From positions 1 to 36,544 of the forward strand of contig JAUJOZ010000039.1 of assembly GCA_030447415.1 (NCBI GenBank): a DNA stretch of 36,544 bases. The letters are read 5' to 3'. Each line of letters opens with the position of its first letter. Position 1 is the first letter of the stretch. Position numbers and translations under genes: made by a program. Source of the DNA: Thermomicrobiales bacterium (GTDB taxonomy: Bacteria > Chloroflexota > Chloroflexia > Thermomicrobiales > UBA6265). Under the pieces are notes generated by a model. The model was not told the DNA's origin, did no database searches, and saw only the letters and a list, made by a program, of their open reading frames with translations. Shown here one piece after another: positions 1 to 7,476 of the stretch.

Positions 1-958
1 TGACGGCGGCGTTGTTGGGCGCCTGGAAGAGCCCGGCCCCGGTCCCGTAGACGACCAGGGTCAGGACGGCAACGGCGGGCGCCGTCGCCGGGCCGAGACG
101 GGCCATGAGCAGGATGGCCGCGGCGACCACGCCGAGGCCGAGGGTCGCGGGCCACCGGGGGCCGATCCGGTCCGTCAGCCGACCGGAGAGGGGCGCCACG
201 ATGAGGATCGTCAGCGGGACCGCCACCATCACCAGGCCCGCTTCGGCCGGCGAGAGCCCCATGAGCGATTGCAGGGCGAAGGGGACGAGGAACATGTTCG
301 AGGCCAGGGCGACGAAGGCGAGAAAGGCGGCCAACAGCCCCGCGACGAGCGGCCAGGAGCGAAGCAACCACCCGTGTGGGACCAGTCTCGGCGTAGGCTG
401 TCCGGCCATCCGCGGCAGGTGGCGCCAGGCGAGCCCGAGCGCCAGTACCCCGAGCGGGAGGTTGACCAGGAAGACGGCGCGCCAGCCGGCGACGCCGATC
501 AGCAGCCCCCCCACGCTCGGCCCGGCCGTCAGCCCGGCCGCGACCGCCATGTGCATGAGGCCCATCGCGCTGCCGCGCCGCCCCACGGGGTAGGCGTCGG
601 TCAGGAGAGCCTGGCCGCTGGCGAGGAGCATCGCGGCGCCGATCCCCTGCAAGCCCCGAGACCCGACGAGCTGCCAGGCGGTTCGGGAAAGGCCGCAGAG
701 CCCCGAGGCGAAGGTGAAGAGGGCGAGCCCGGCGAGGAAGATCCCTCGGGCGCCGATCCGGTCCGTTAGCCGGCCGGCGATCAAGAGCGTGCCGACGATG
801 GCGAGCTGGTGGGCGAGGACCACCCACTGGATCAGCCCGACTTCGGCGCCGAAGACCCGCCGCAGCGTCGGCAGCGCGACCCCGACGCCGCTCTGGTCGA
901 GGTTGCTCATCGCGGTCGCGACGAGCACGACGACCAGGACCGAGCGCCCGGTGCTCAC
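1..958 (-). CDS. MFS multidrug-type transporter, 3' part outside window
   Basis: Proton-driven major facilitator efflux protein of the inner membrane, DHA-like. I translated the minus strand from a GTG at 956-958; about 319 residues lie in the window and the C-terminus runs off its left edge. Visible signs are the motif-A loop GRLTDRIGARG after the second helix, a repeat of it (GRLTDRIGPR) in the second half, and the stretch GLQGIGAAMLLASGQALL followed by an AGPSVGGLL motif-C-like helix, which is typical of drug/H+ antiporters. The start codon overlaps the stop of the upstream PIG-L gene (GTGA), so the two should be translationally coupled and share the MerR-type promoter at 1768-1799. Substrate is unknown; export of a detoxified conjugate or a toxic compound is inference from the neighbours. 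Confidence 0.85.
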   Translation of the reverse strand, partial: MSTGRSVLVVVLVATAMSNLDQSGVGVALPTLRRVFGAEVGLIQWVVLAHQLAIVGTLLIAGRLTDRIGARGIFLAGLALFTFASGLCGLSRTAWQLVGSRGLQGIGAAMLLASGQALLTDAYPVGRRGSAMGLMHMAVAAGLTAGPSVGGLLIGVAGWRAVFLVNLPLGVLALGLAWRHLPRMAGQPTPRLVPHGWLLRSWPLVAGLLAAFLAFVALASNMFLVPFALQSLMGLSPAEAGLVMVAVPLTILIVAPLSGRLTDRIGPRWPATLGLGVVAAAILLMARLGPATAPAVAVLTLVVYGTGAGLFQAPNNAAV

Positions 959-1716
959 CCGAGGCCGGCGAAGAGGTCCGGCTCGGGCCGGGGCTGGTGG
1001 GGGAGGCGGCTCGCCGCGAGGCGGAAGTACTCGGTGCCGAGGGCCTGCCACCGCTCGGCCTCGGGGAGGTTGGCGAACGGCTGGTCGTGGGCCTGAGTGC
1101 GGTGCGCCTCGTTGGTCGCCCGCTTCTTCTGCTCGAGCCAGGGGCGGACGTCCAGGGCGACCGTCACCTCCTCGTCCGGGATGCCGGGGAAGCCCCAGCC
1201 GATGGCGCGCACCAGACTCTCCGGCAGGGTCGAGTAGTAGAGCTTGGCCGCCGCGTGGGCGGCGAGGCCCTGTTCGGGGTAGGTCCCCGGGTCGGCCGCG
1301 AGCTCGAAGGCCGCGGTGGCCGCGCGGTGGATGGCGACGTGGTCGGGGTGCAGGGTGCGACCCTCCGGGCCAAAGGTCACGACGACGTGGGGCCGGAGGC
1401 GGCGGATCGAGGCCACCAGGTGGCCGGCCAGCTCGCGCCGGTCGACCTGCGGGAGGGTGCCGTCCCGGTAGTCTAGGATCGTCGGCTCCGCGACGCCGAG
1501 GATCGCGCACGCGTCTCGCAGCTCCGCCTCGCGCACGCGGGGCAGTTCCTCGGGCGTGCAGAGGGGCGGCTCGCCACAAGAACCCGCCTCGCCGCGGGTG
1601 GCGACGACGAGGCCGACGTGGCCGCCCTCGCTCGCGTACTTGGCCAGGGTGCCCCCGACGATCCGGGACTCGTCGTCGGGGTGGGCGAAGAGCCCGAGCA
1701 GCCGTCGTTCGCTCAC
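955..1716 (-). CDS. PIG-L/LmbE-family zinc deacetylase
   Basis: Zinc-dependent N-deacetylase or amidase of the PIG-L family, which includes MshB, Mca and BshB (removal of acetyl groups from GlcNAc-linked thiols, or cleavage of thiol conjugates). The signature AHPDDES sits about ten residues from the start and the second metal motif HPDHVAIH lies in mid-protein. Length about 253 residues is normal. The GTG at 1714-1716 places the AHPDDE motif at the usual distance; an in-frame TTG at 1732-1734 would add six residues. Neither has a good Shine-Dalgarno, but the GTG overlaps the stop of a 15-codon ORF (GTGA), so coupled initiation is possible. It is followed by an MFS exporter with a 4-bp overlap and preceded by a MerR operator. 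By analogy with Mca plus exporter pairs it may process thiol conjugates; that role is inference. Confidence 0.88.
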   Translation of the reverse strand: MSERRLLGLFAHPDDESRIVGGTLAKYASEGGHVGLVVATRGEAGSCGEPPLCTPEELPRVREAELRDACAILGVAEPTILDYRDGTLPQVDRRELAGHLVASIRRLRPHVVVTFGPEGRTLHPDHVAIHRAATAAFELAADPGTYPEQGLAAHAAAKLYYSTLPESLVRAIGWGFPGIPDEEVTVALDVRPWLEQKKRATNEAHRTQAHDQPFANLPEAERWQALGTEYFRLAASRLPHQPRPEPDLFAGLG

Positions 1717-1760
1717 CGCTGGACCCCGGAGCAATGGATTCGGCCGCCGGTCTTCGTCAT
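1713..1760 (-). CDS. possible 15-residue leader peptide
   Basis: A short ORF, MTKTGGRIHCSGVQR, whose ATG (1758-1760) lies seven bases after the -10 of the MerR-type promoter, so the mRNA could begin at or next to the ATG (leaderless). Its TGA overlaps the GTG start of the PIG-L gene as GTGA. It contains adjacent His and Cys. No homologue is recognised and a chance ORF cannot be excluded. Confidence 0.25.
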   Translation of the reverse strand: MTKTGGRIHCSGVQR

Positions 1761-1767
1761 GCCGGCC

Positions 1768-1799
1768 AGCCTAAACCTTGCCCCGAGGGGGAAGGTCAA
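1768..1799 (-). promoter_or_regulatory. MerR-type operator/promoter for the PIG-L-MFS operon
   Basis: Minus-strand -35 TTGACC (1799-1794) and -10 TAGGCT (1773-1768) are separated by 20 bp, the over-long spacer typical of MerR-activated promoters. A 22-bp dyad fills the spacer (1796-1775): the ACCTT arm and its mate AAGGT flank matching C and G runs, with one mismatch pair outside the centre. The -35 overlaps the stop codon of the merR-like gene just upstream. Transcription would run into the PIG-L and MFS genes. This matches the known architecture of CueR/ZntR/PbrR promoters. Confidence 0.85.
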
Positions 1800-2251
1800 G
1801 GGCGGATCTCGACGGGGACCGGCAGGCAGCCACAGGTCGGGGCGAAGCCCGCGCAGCCCGCGCAGCACGCGTCCGCCGGCGCGACGTCGGGCGTTCCCAG
1901 CCGGCGGGCGGCGGCCTCGAGGCCGGCCCGGACGGCGACGAGGGCCTCGATGCGCGCGGTGCAGTCGGCGATCTTGCGGTCCAGGAGCTGGCGGAGCTCG
2001 GCCTGGGTCAGGTCGCAGCGGCCGCCCTCGGCCACGGCGGTCAGCGCTCGGATGTCTGCGAGGTTGAGACCGAGCCGCTTCGCCCGGCGGACGAAGGCGA
2101 GGCGGTTGAGATCCTCCGGGCGGTAGCGCCGGTAGCCGTTCGGCCCGCGGGGCACCGGGGGGAGGAGCCCGAGCGCCTCGTAGTGGCGCAACGTCTTGGG
2201 TGTCGCGCCGACCCGCCGAGCCGCCTCGCCGATCGTGAGCGTGTCGGTCAT
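1796..2251 (-). CDS. MerR-family regulator with cysteine-rich tail
   Basis: Transcriptional activator, 151 residues, with the N-terminal winged helix-turn-helix of the MerR family (TIGEAARRVGATPKTLRHYE, residues 6-25), the usual RRY wing near residue 41, then a dimerisation helix. Cys79 sits at the start of that helix, as in metal-responsive members. Cys97 follows, and a C-terminal cluster Cys129, 130, 133, 140, 142 resembles the metal loop of the heavy-metal branch (ZntR, PbrR, CadR). Start ATG at 2249-2251 has a strong GGGAGG Shine-Dalgarno. The gene ends inside a MerR-type operator, so it most likely controls the PIG-L and MFS genes directly downstream. The ligand could be a soft metal or a thiol-reactive compound. 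Confidence 0.9.
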   Translation of the reverse strand: MTDTLTIGEAARRVGATPKTLRHYEALGLLPPVPRGPNGYRRYRPEDLNRLAFVRRAKRLGLNLADIRALTAVAEGGRCDLTQAELRQLLDRKIADCTARIEALVAVRAGLEAAARRLGTPDVAPADACCAGCAGFAPTCGCLPVPVEIRP

Positions 2252-2640
2252 ACGCCCTCCCTAACTCGCCCCGAGGGCAGGCCTGGCCCTCTGCGATAAC
2301 GTCTACCAGAGAACGCGCCCTAGGGGCGAACGGTGGAGGTCGCGGAGGAAGTTCCGCTGCGCCTCGGGCGGCGGGCGGCGCCACGGGGCCGGTAAGATCC
2401 GAGCCTGTTGAAAAAGGTGGGGACGTGGTCGACGAGGGGCTGGTACCGACCCCGGATGCCGCAGGCGCTGGCGGCGCCGCGCAACGGGCTGCTCAGCCTG
2501 CTCGGCGCCCTCGGCTGGGCCAGCATCACCGACGGCCTCCGCCACTATGACGCCTCCACCCAGCGCGGCATCCATCTCCTCACCACGGCGCCGGCCCGAC
2601 TTTGACTTTGACACCGCCCTAGTCCGGAAGGCGAGGAGCG
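2252..2640. other. gene-free stretch between merR-like gene and sugar ABC operon
   Basis: No gene can be supported. A TTG-started plus-strand ORF (2408-2605, 65 residues) has no recognisable motif and no good ribosome site. A near-palindrome GCGCCCTAGGGGCG lies around 2315. Confidence 0.4.
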
Positions 2641-2669
2641 TTGACACCCTCCCAAGCCGCCCCTACAAT
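2641..2669 (+). promoter_or_regulatory. sigma-70-type promoter of the sugar ABC operon
   Basis: TTGACA (2641-2646), 17-bp spacer, TACAAT (2664-2669): near-perfect consensus, about 75 bp before the start codon of the binding-protein gene. Confidence 0.85.
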
Positions 2670-2743
2670 CCGCGCGCCCAAACCAGGTGAGTTCGGGATC
2701 GGCCCGCAGACGTGTCGACGATGCTCAGAGGAGGAGGCCCACC

Positions 2744-4132
2744 ATGACCGACGGACACGCGGCGCGTGCGCTCTTCGAGGAAGCCCTGAGCGGCCGCATC
2801 AACCGGCGCGAGCTCCTGCAGCGGGCGGCCGCCATCGGGTTGAGCGTGCCGGTCGTGGCGGCCCTGGTGCAAGCCGCCGCCGGAGCGACGTTGGCGGCCG
2901 AGGAGGGAACGCTCACCCCGACCTTCTACCAGTGGATGATCGACAACCACGGACCGTCGATCGAGCAGGTGAACGAGGATTTCAGCAAGACGTTCCCGCT
3001 TGATGCCAAGATTGCCCCGGTCGAGGGGTTCGGCATCGAGCGCTTCGTGGCAGAGGCCAGAGACGAGAATAGCACCTGGGACATTTACCTCGGCATGACG
3101 CCGTTCGTGGACATGAAATCCTTGATCGACGCGGGCGTGATCGAGCCCTGGGACCCGTACATCCCCCAGGACGTGCTTGACGACCTGATCCCCGCGGTCC
3201 GGGAGGAAGGGACGTTCGACGGCCAGCTCTACAACTGGCCGTTCTTGCTGGACATTACCGTGCAGGGCTGGAACGCCGAGATCGTGGAGAAAGCCGGCCT
3301 CGACCCCGAAGCCGCGCCGAGGACCTGGGACGAATACCTGGCCAACGCAGCCAAGATCCAGGAAAGCGGTGCCGCGCCGTTCGGCTGCACGTTCGATGGC
3401 CACGGTTGGCGCTCGCTGGCGCCCATCACGCACAGCATCAGCACGGACGTCTACACCGAAGACGGCCTGTTCGACTTCACCAACGACGCGGTCGTCGAAG
3501 CGCTGGAGATCATGAAACGGATGATGGAAGTCTCCCACCCGGACGTCCTCAATCCCGGCACCTCAGACGGAGGCGTCAATGGCACCCCTGACGAGGGCGC
3601 CTTCGCCGCGCAGCAAGTCGCCTACTACGTGAAGTACCAGAACGCTCACCTCCGATTCGCGGGCACCTGGCCCGACCCCGGGAATCTGCGATTGGCTGGC
3701 CTACCGAAGACAGAGACCGGGGTGGGCGGTACCGTCTTCTGGGACACCGGCGCGGCGCTCTTCACCTACGGCAAGAACAAGCAGCAAGCCGCGGAGTACA
3801 TGAGGGCGCTCACGTACGACGACCGCGTCTGGGAGCACTCGATCAGCGGCAGCGAGGGCTCGGTCCCTGCCGGCCAGGTTCCGGTCTATCAGTCGGTCTG
3901 GGAAAAGTACACGGCGAACCGCCCCGCCTGGATGACGGATTGGGCCTTCCTCATCCGGGACCAGCTCCAGGTGAGCAAGGCGATCAGACCGCATACCTTT
4001 GGCGTGAGCCAGTTCCTGAGCTTCGGCGATCAGCACTGGCAGAAGTACCTCAAGGGCGACGAGAGCGACCCGAGGAAGGTGCTCCAGGCGGCCATGGACG
4101 CGGTCTTGGAGGAGGTGGCGAAGGCCGGCTAG
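2744..4132 (+). CDS. sugar-type ABC transporter substrate-binding protein
   Basis: Extracytoplasmic binding protein (family 1 solute-binding type) that would deliver a sugar or oligosaccharide to the two permeases downstream. It is 462 residues from the ATG at 2744, which has the Shine-Dalgarno GAGGAGG at the right distance; a longer in-frame reading has no such support. The N-terminus carries a twin-arginine-like signal (NRRELLQRAAAIGL, then a hydrophobic stretch ending near AAGATLAAEEG), so Tat export or lipid-free secretion is likely. The rest reads as a typical periplasmic binding fold, with a late conserved region around AALFTYGKNKQQAAEYM. It is first in an operon under the promoter at 2641-2669. 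The substrate cannot be named from sequence. Confidence 0.9.
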   Translation: MTDGHAARALFEEALSGRINRRELLQRAAAIGLSVPVVAALVQAAAGATLAAEEGTLTPTFYQWMIDNHGPSIEQVNEDFSKTFPLDAKIAPVEGFGIERFVAEARDENSTWDIYLGMTPFVDMKSLIDAGVIEPWDPYIPQDVLDDLIPAVREEGTFDGQLYNWPFLLDITVQGWNAEIVEKAGLDPEAAPRTWDEYLANAAKIQESGAAPFGCTFDGHGWRSLAPITHSISTDVYTEDGLFDFTNDAVVEALEIMKRMMEVSHPDVLNPGTSDGGVNGTPDEGAFAAQQVAYYVKYQNAHLRFAGTWPDPGNLRLAGLPKTETGVGGTVFWDTGAALFTYGKNKQQAAEYMRALTYDDRVWEHSISGSEGSVPAGQVPVYQSVWEKYTANRPAWMTDWAFLIRDQLQVSKAIRPHTFGVSQFLSFGDQHWQKYLKGDESDPRKVLQAAMDAVLEEVAKAG

Positions 4133-4160
4133 TCTGGCTCTGGTTCCCATCGCGTCGTTC

Positions 4161-4199
4161 ATGATGGCTAGGGTTGCCGGTTCCAGCCCTAGCCATCAT
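4161..4199 (+). terminator. 13-bp perfect stem-loop after the binding-protein gene
   Basis: ATGATGGCTAGGG (4161-4173) pairs perfectly with CCCTAGCCATCAT (4187-4199) across a 13-base loop. There is no T-run, so it is a poor full terminator. Placed between the binding protein and the first permease, it fits an mRNA-stabilising or attenuating hairpin that keeps binding-protein expression above permease expression. Confidence 0.7.
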
Positions 4200-4216
4200 G
4201 GTTCGTTGAGGGCAGC

Positions 4217-5161
4217 ATGGCTGGAGTAGCCGTTCACGGGCAGGCCGTCAGATCGCAGCGGCGGTCCCTGCTGGGGAGCTTCCCGACAAGCTGGCTCTTC
4301 CTGCTGCCGACGATTGTGTTCTTCCTCGGCTGGCAGCTCTATCCGATCGTCCGCGTCGCCTGGATGAGCTTTACCGACTATCACTTCCTCCGCACCGACG
4401 AGCCGGTGCATTGGATCGGTTTCCAGAACTACCAGGATGCCGTCGCCGATCCGCTCGTGCGCGAAGGACTCCTCCGGGCGGCGGCGTTCACCGCGCTCTT
4501 CCTGCCCGGCATGATCTTCATCCCGATGGTGCTGGCGGTCCTGGTTGATCGGATCACGCACCAGAAGGTCGCCACCTTTTATCGCTTGGTCTTGCTCATC
4601 CCGTCGATGATCCCTGGTCCGCTCATCTTCGTGCTCTGGAAGTGGCTCTACGACCTGTATATCGGACCGATCAACTGGCTCCTCGTCGACGTGCTCGGTG
4701 TCTACACCGTGCAGAACCAGCCGCAGTGGCTGGGCAGTTCGATGACGGTCTTTCCGGCGATCACGCTGATGGAATGGTGGTGGGGGCTCGGCTACCACAC
4801 GATGTTCTTCCTGGCGGGACTGGCGACGATCCCGAAGGATCTCTACGATGCCGCGCGCGTCGATGGCGCAAACGAGTGGCGCCTCTTTTGGAACGTCACG
4901 TTCCATCGGCTGCGCCCGATCATTCTGGTTCTGGTTGTGCTGCGATTCGGGACGGCGATGGCCGTCATCGACGAGTACCTCATCATGGGCGGCTTCAACC
5001 GGGACCGGCCCACCTACACCTGGACCGTCTACATGTGGGAACTCGGATTCAAGCTGGGCGATTGGAATCAGGCCTACGCGGCCGCCGTCGGCTGGGTCGG
5101 CGCGATCGCGATGCTGGTCGTCGTCGGTGGACTCTTCTGGGTGTTCCGTTCGCGGGACTAG
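4217..5161 (+). CDS. sugar ABC transporter permease (MalF/UgpA type)
   Basis: Integral membrane subunit of a CUT1-family sugar importer, 314 residues with about six hydrophobic helices. The cytoplasmic EAA loop that docks the ATPase is present as DAARVDGANEWRLFWNVTF. The ATG at 4217 has GAGGG upstream. It pairs with the permease at 5185. No ATPase gene follows, so the complex probably uses an ATPase encoded elsewhere, as is common for CUT1 systems that share MsmK-like ATPases. Confidence 0.92.
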   Translation: MAGVAVHGQAVRSQRRSLLGSFPTSWLFLLPTIVFFLGWQLYPIVRVAWMSFTDYHFLRTDEPVHWIGFQNYQDAVADPLVREGLLRAAAFTALFLPGMIFIPMVLAVLVDRITHQKVATFYRLVLLIPSMIPGPLIFVLWKWLYDLYIGPINWLLVDVLGVYTVQNQPQWLGSSMTVFPAITLMEWWWGLGYHTMFFLAGLATIPKDLYDAARVDGANEWRLFWNVTFHRLRPIILVLVVLRFGTAMAVIDEYLIMGGFNRDRPTYTWTVYMWELGFKLGDWNQAYAAAVGWVGAIAMLVVVGGLFWVFRSRD

Positions 5162-5184
5162 GCCAGGAACTGAGGAGCACAACC

Positions 5185-6078
5185 ATGGCCATTCGAGAGA
5201 TCGCCGGTCCGTTGCCTCGCACCCACGTCGAAACGTGGCGTCCCCGCCGTTACCCGCACCCGGCGACGATCGCGCGGCACACGGTGCTGGCATTCTTTGC
5301 CCTGATCATCCTCTTTCCCATCTTCTGGGTGTTGATGCTGTCGATCAAGTCGTTGCCCGATGCGTACCAAAACGAGATCTGGCCACAGCAGTTTGATTTC
5401 AGCCACTATGCATACCCACTGCGGCACATCGAAACCCTGCCCCGAAACTTCCTCAACAGTGTCGTGGTGACGACCGGTTCCGTCGTCGCCACCACCATCT
5501 GCGCGGTGCTGGCCGGGTACGCCCTGGTCCACCTTCGGACACCGGGACGAGCGCTCGTGCTCGGCGTCCTCGTTGCGTCGATGTTCTTCCCGACCCGCGT
5601 GACGGCGATCATCGCCATCTGGGAGATTCAGAAGAATCTCGGCCTGCTCAACGTCACGTGGGGACTGATCCTCCCGTACGTGACCCTGGCCCTGGCGCTC
5701 TCCGTCTTCATCATGAAGGGAATGTTCGAAACGGTTCCCCGGGAGCTGGCAGATGCCGCGCGGATCGACGGAGCCGGGTCCATCCGAATGCTCACGGGGA
5801 TCATGCTGCCGATCGTCCGGAACGGGATTGTCGTCGTGATCATCGTCAACTTCGTCACCGCCTGGGGCGAGTACCTGCTCGCAAACACGTTGACCAGCGA
5901 TCAGGACGCACGAACGCTTCCGGTCGTGCTCGCGGCGGCCTCCGGCGGCATGGGCGTCTGGGCGTGGCCGCGCATCGCCGCCGTCTACGTGATGGCCATC
6001 ACCCCCGGTCTCGTCGCCTTCGCCGTCGCCCAGCGCTGGTACATGAAGGGCCTCCAGGAAGGCGCCCTCAAGGCATAG
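5185..6078 (+). CDS. sugar ABC transporter permease (MalG/UgpE type)
   Basis: Second permease subunit, 297 residues, starting at the ATG 5185 just 23 bp after the first permease; reading frames that begin further upstream are artefacts of read-through. The EAA loop reads ELADAARIDGAGSIRMLTGI, followed by the conserved P of MLPIV. Six hydrophobic helices are apparent and the C-terminus ends in the family-typical RWYMKGLQEGALKA. It would form a heterodimer with the 4217-5161 product. Confidence 0.93.
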   Translation: MAIREIAGPLPRTHVETWRPRRYPHPATIARHTVLAFFALIILFPIFWVLMLSIKSLPDAYQNEIWPQQFDFSHYAYPLRHIETLPRNFLNSVVVTTGSVVATTICAVLAGYALVHLRTPGRALVLGVLVASMFFPTRVTAIIAIWEIQKNLGLLNVTWGLILPYVTLALALSVFIMKGMFETVPRELADAARIDGAGSIRMLTGIMLPIVRNGIVVVIIVNFVTAWGEYLLANTLTSDQDARTLPVVLAAASGGMGVWAWPRIAAVYVMAITPGLVAFAVAQRWYMKGLQEGALKA

Positions 6079-6079
6079 C

Positions 6080-6209
6080 GAGTGCCGAGTGCCGAGTGGA
6101 AGAATGGCGCGGCATGCCGTCTTCTTGATGGAGGCGCTATCCGGGGCGTCAGTGCGATGGTCAACTCGGGCTTCGCTACTCGGCGCTCAGCACTCGGCAC
6201 TCGGCACTG
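6080..6209. repeat. inverted repeat built of GAGTGCC units
   Basis: The left arm 6080-6098 (GAGTGCCGAGTGCCGAGTG) and the right arm 6191-6209 are reverse complements at 18 of 19 positions, about 92 bp apart. Each arm is itself a tandem of the heptamer GAGTGCC or its complement. It lies between the permease and SDR genes, so it could act as a terminator/attenuator or be a dispersed genomic repeat. Confidence 0.7.
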
Positions 6210-6231
6210 CTCGGAACTGAAGGAACCGCGC

Positions 6232-7020
6232 ATGCGCCTCCCCGACACCGTCGCCCTCATCACCGGCGGTGGCTCAGGCATCGGCCGGGCGATTTGCCAG
6301 CGCTTCGCCGTCGAGGGCGCCCGCGTCGTGGTTGCCGACCGCGACCTCCCGGGCGCCCAGGAGACGGCGCGTCGCATCACCACGGCCGGCGGCACCGCCC
6401 TCGCCGTCGAAGCGGACGTCTCCGACGCCACGGCCGTGGCCACCATGGCCGAGCGCATCGAGGCCGACCCGGACTACGGCCGCGTCGACGTCCTCGTCAA
6501 CAACGCCGGTGCCGCCTGGGGCGACGATATCCTCCAGATCGACGAGGAGACCTGGGACCGCAACCTAGCGGTCGTCCTCAAGAGCGCCTTCCTCTGCGCG
6601 AAGGCGGTCCTCCCCGGGATGCTCACCCGCCGCCGGGGCGCCATCGTCAACGTCGCCTCCGTCAACGGCCTCTCCGGTCTCGGCGAGGAGGGCTACAGCG
6701 CGGTCAAAGCTGGGATGATTAGCCTGACCCAGAACATGGCGGTCAAGTACGGCGACCGCGGCGTCCGGGTCAACGTCGTCTGCCCCGGCACCGTCCGCAC
6801 CCCCATCTGGCGCGAGCGCGTCGAGCGCAACCCCGACATCTTCGACCGTCTGGCCGCCTGGTATCCGCTGGGGCGGGTCGGCGAACCCGAGGACATCGCC
6901 AACGCCGTCCTCTTCCTGGCTTCCGACGAGGCCGCCTGGATCACCGGCGCCACCCTGGTCGTGGATGGCGGTCTCCTCGCCGGCAGCCCCCGCATGACCC
7001 GCGACCTCGAAGCGACGTGA
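6232..7020 (+). CDS. SDR-family NAD(P)-dependent dehydrogenase
   Basis: Classical short-chain dehydrogenase/reductase, 262 residues, cytoplasmic. The cofactor motif TGGGSGIG is at residues 11-18, NNAG near 90-93, and the catalytic set is Ser143, Tyr155 and Lys159 (YSAVK). The start ATG 6232 follows an AAGGAA ribosome site. It lies 153 bp behind the sugar permease genes in the same direction, separated by the long inverted repeat, so it may be a sugar or polyol dehydrogenase acting on the imported substrate. That role is inference; the family is too broad for a substrate call. Confidence 0.9.
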   Translation: MRLPDTVALITGGGSGIGRAICQRFAVEGARVVVADRDLPGAQETARRITTAGGTALAVEADVSDATAVATMAERIEADPDYGRVDVLVNNAGAAWGDDILQIDEETWDRNLAVVLKSAFLCAKAVLPGMLTRRRGAIVNVASVNGLSGLGEEGYSAVKAGMISLTQNMAVKYGDRGVRVNVVCPGTVRTPIWRERVERNPDIFDRLAAWYPLGRVGEPEDIANAVLFLASDEAAWITGATLVVDGGLLAGSPRMTRDLEAT

Positions 7021-7058
7021 GGTCGCGCGACCGGTGCGAACCACTCGCGTCAAAACCA

Positions 7059-7115
7059 TCGACAGGCCGAATGCCTCCTCCTAGAATCCCGGCCGAACGT
7101 TCGTAGCCTACGAAC
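7059..7115 (+). promoter_or_regulatory. orphan promoter with 17-bp operator-like palindrome
   Basis: TCGACA (7059-7064), 17-bp spacer and TAGAAT (7082-7087) form a good promoter facing right. Just after the expected start point lies a perfect palindrome GTTCGTAG-C-CTACGAAC (7099-7115), the size of a dimeric repressor site. No plausible plus-strand gene follows before the convergent IclR reading frame. Confidence 0.55.
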
Positions 7116-7238
7116 CGGGCAAGCACGCGAACCGCGCGCTTCGCGACGTCGCTGATGGTCCTCTTCCCATAAGTTCCGACCGTCGCCGGTACGCCGGTTT
7201 CCGCGCGCGATCCGCGGTGCCCAGGGACAGAGCATCAG

Positions 7239-7316
7239 CTAATCGGCGGCGCGGTCGATCTGGTCCTCGTCGCGGTCGTTCCAGCGGAGCACAACGAGCG
7301 GTCGTTTGTGTTCAGT
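7239..7316 (-). repeat. copy A of a four-copy peptide-like element
   Basis: In minus-strand reading this gives TEHKRPLVVLRWNDRD, ending ...RAAD then a stop. It is related to copies B (7396-7476), C (22454-22525) and D (22579-22665). The DNA just before it (TACTGAACACAA) is also shared with copy C. Confidence 0.6.
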
Positions 7317-7395
7317 ACCGCTCGAGCTTCTGAACAAGAGAAAACCTGGAACTGGTGCGCCTAGCCTCGCCGCTCGGAGAAGGCGGGCGGCCACG

Positions 7396-7476
7396 TTAGT
7401 CCGCCGCCACCGGCTCGGTATCCCGGTCGGTCCACCGCAGGACGATCCTCGGCGCGCGATTGTGTGCGGTGGCCGC
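7396..7476 (-). repeat. copy B of the peptide-like element
   Basis: The minus strand between two stops encodes AHNRAPRIVLRWTDRD then ...PVAAD and a stop. It matches copies A and C in the LRWTDRD core and the AAD end. It has no start codon and lies out of frame with the surrounding IclR reading. Confidence 0.55.

Noticed and set aside
2408..2605. 65-residue plus-strand ORF
   Set aside because: TTG start without ribosome site, no motif, and a strong promoter for the next gene begins only after it.
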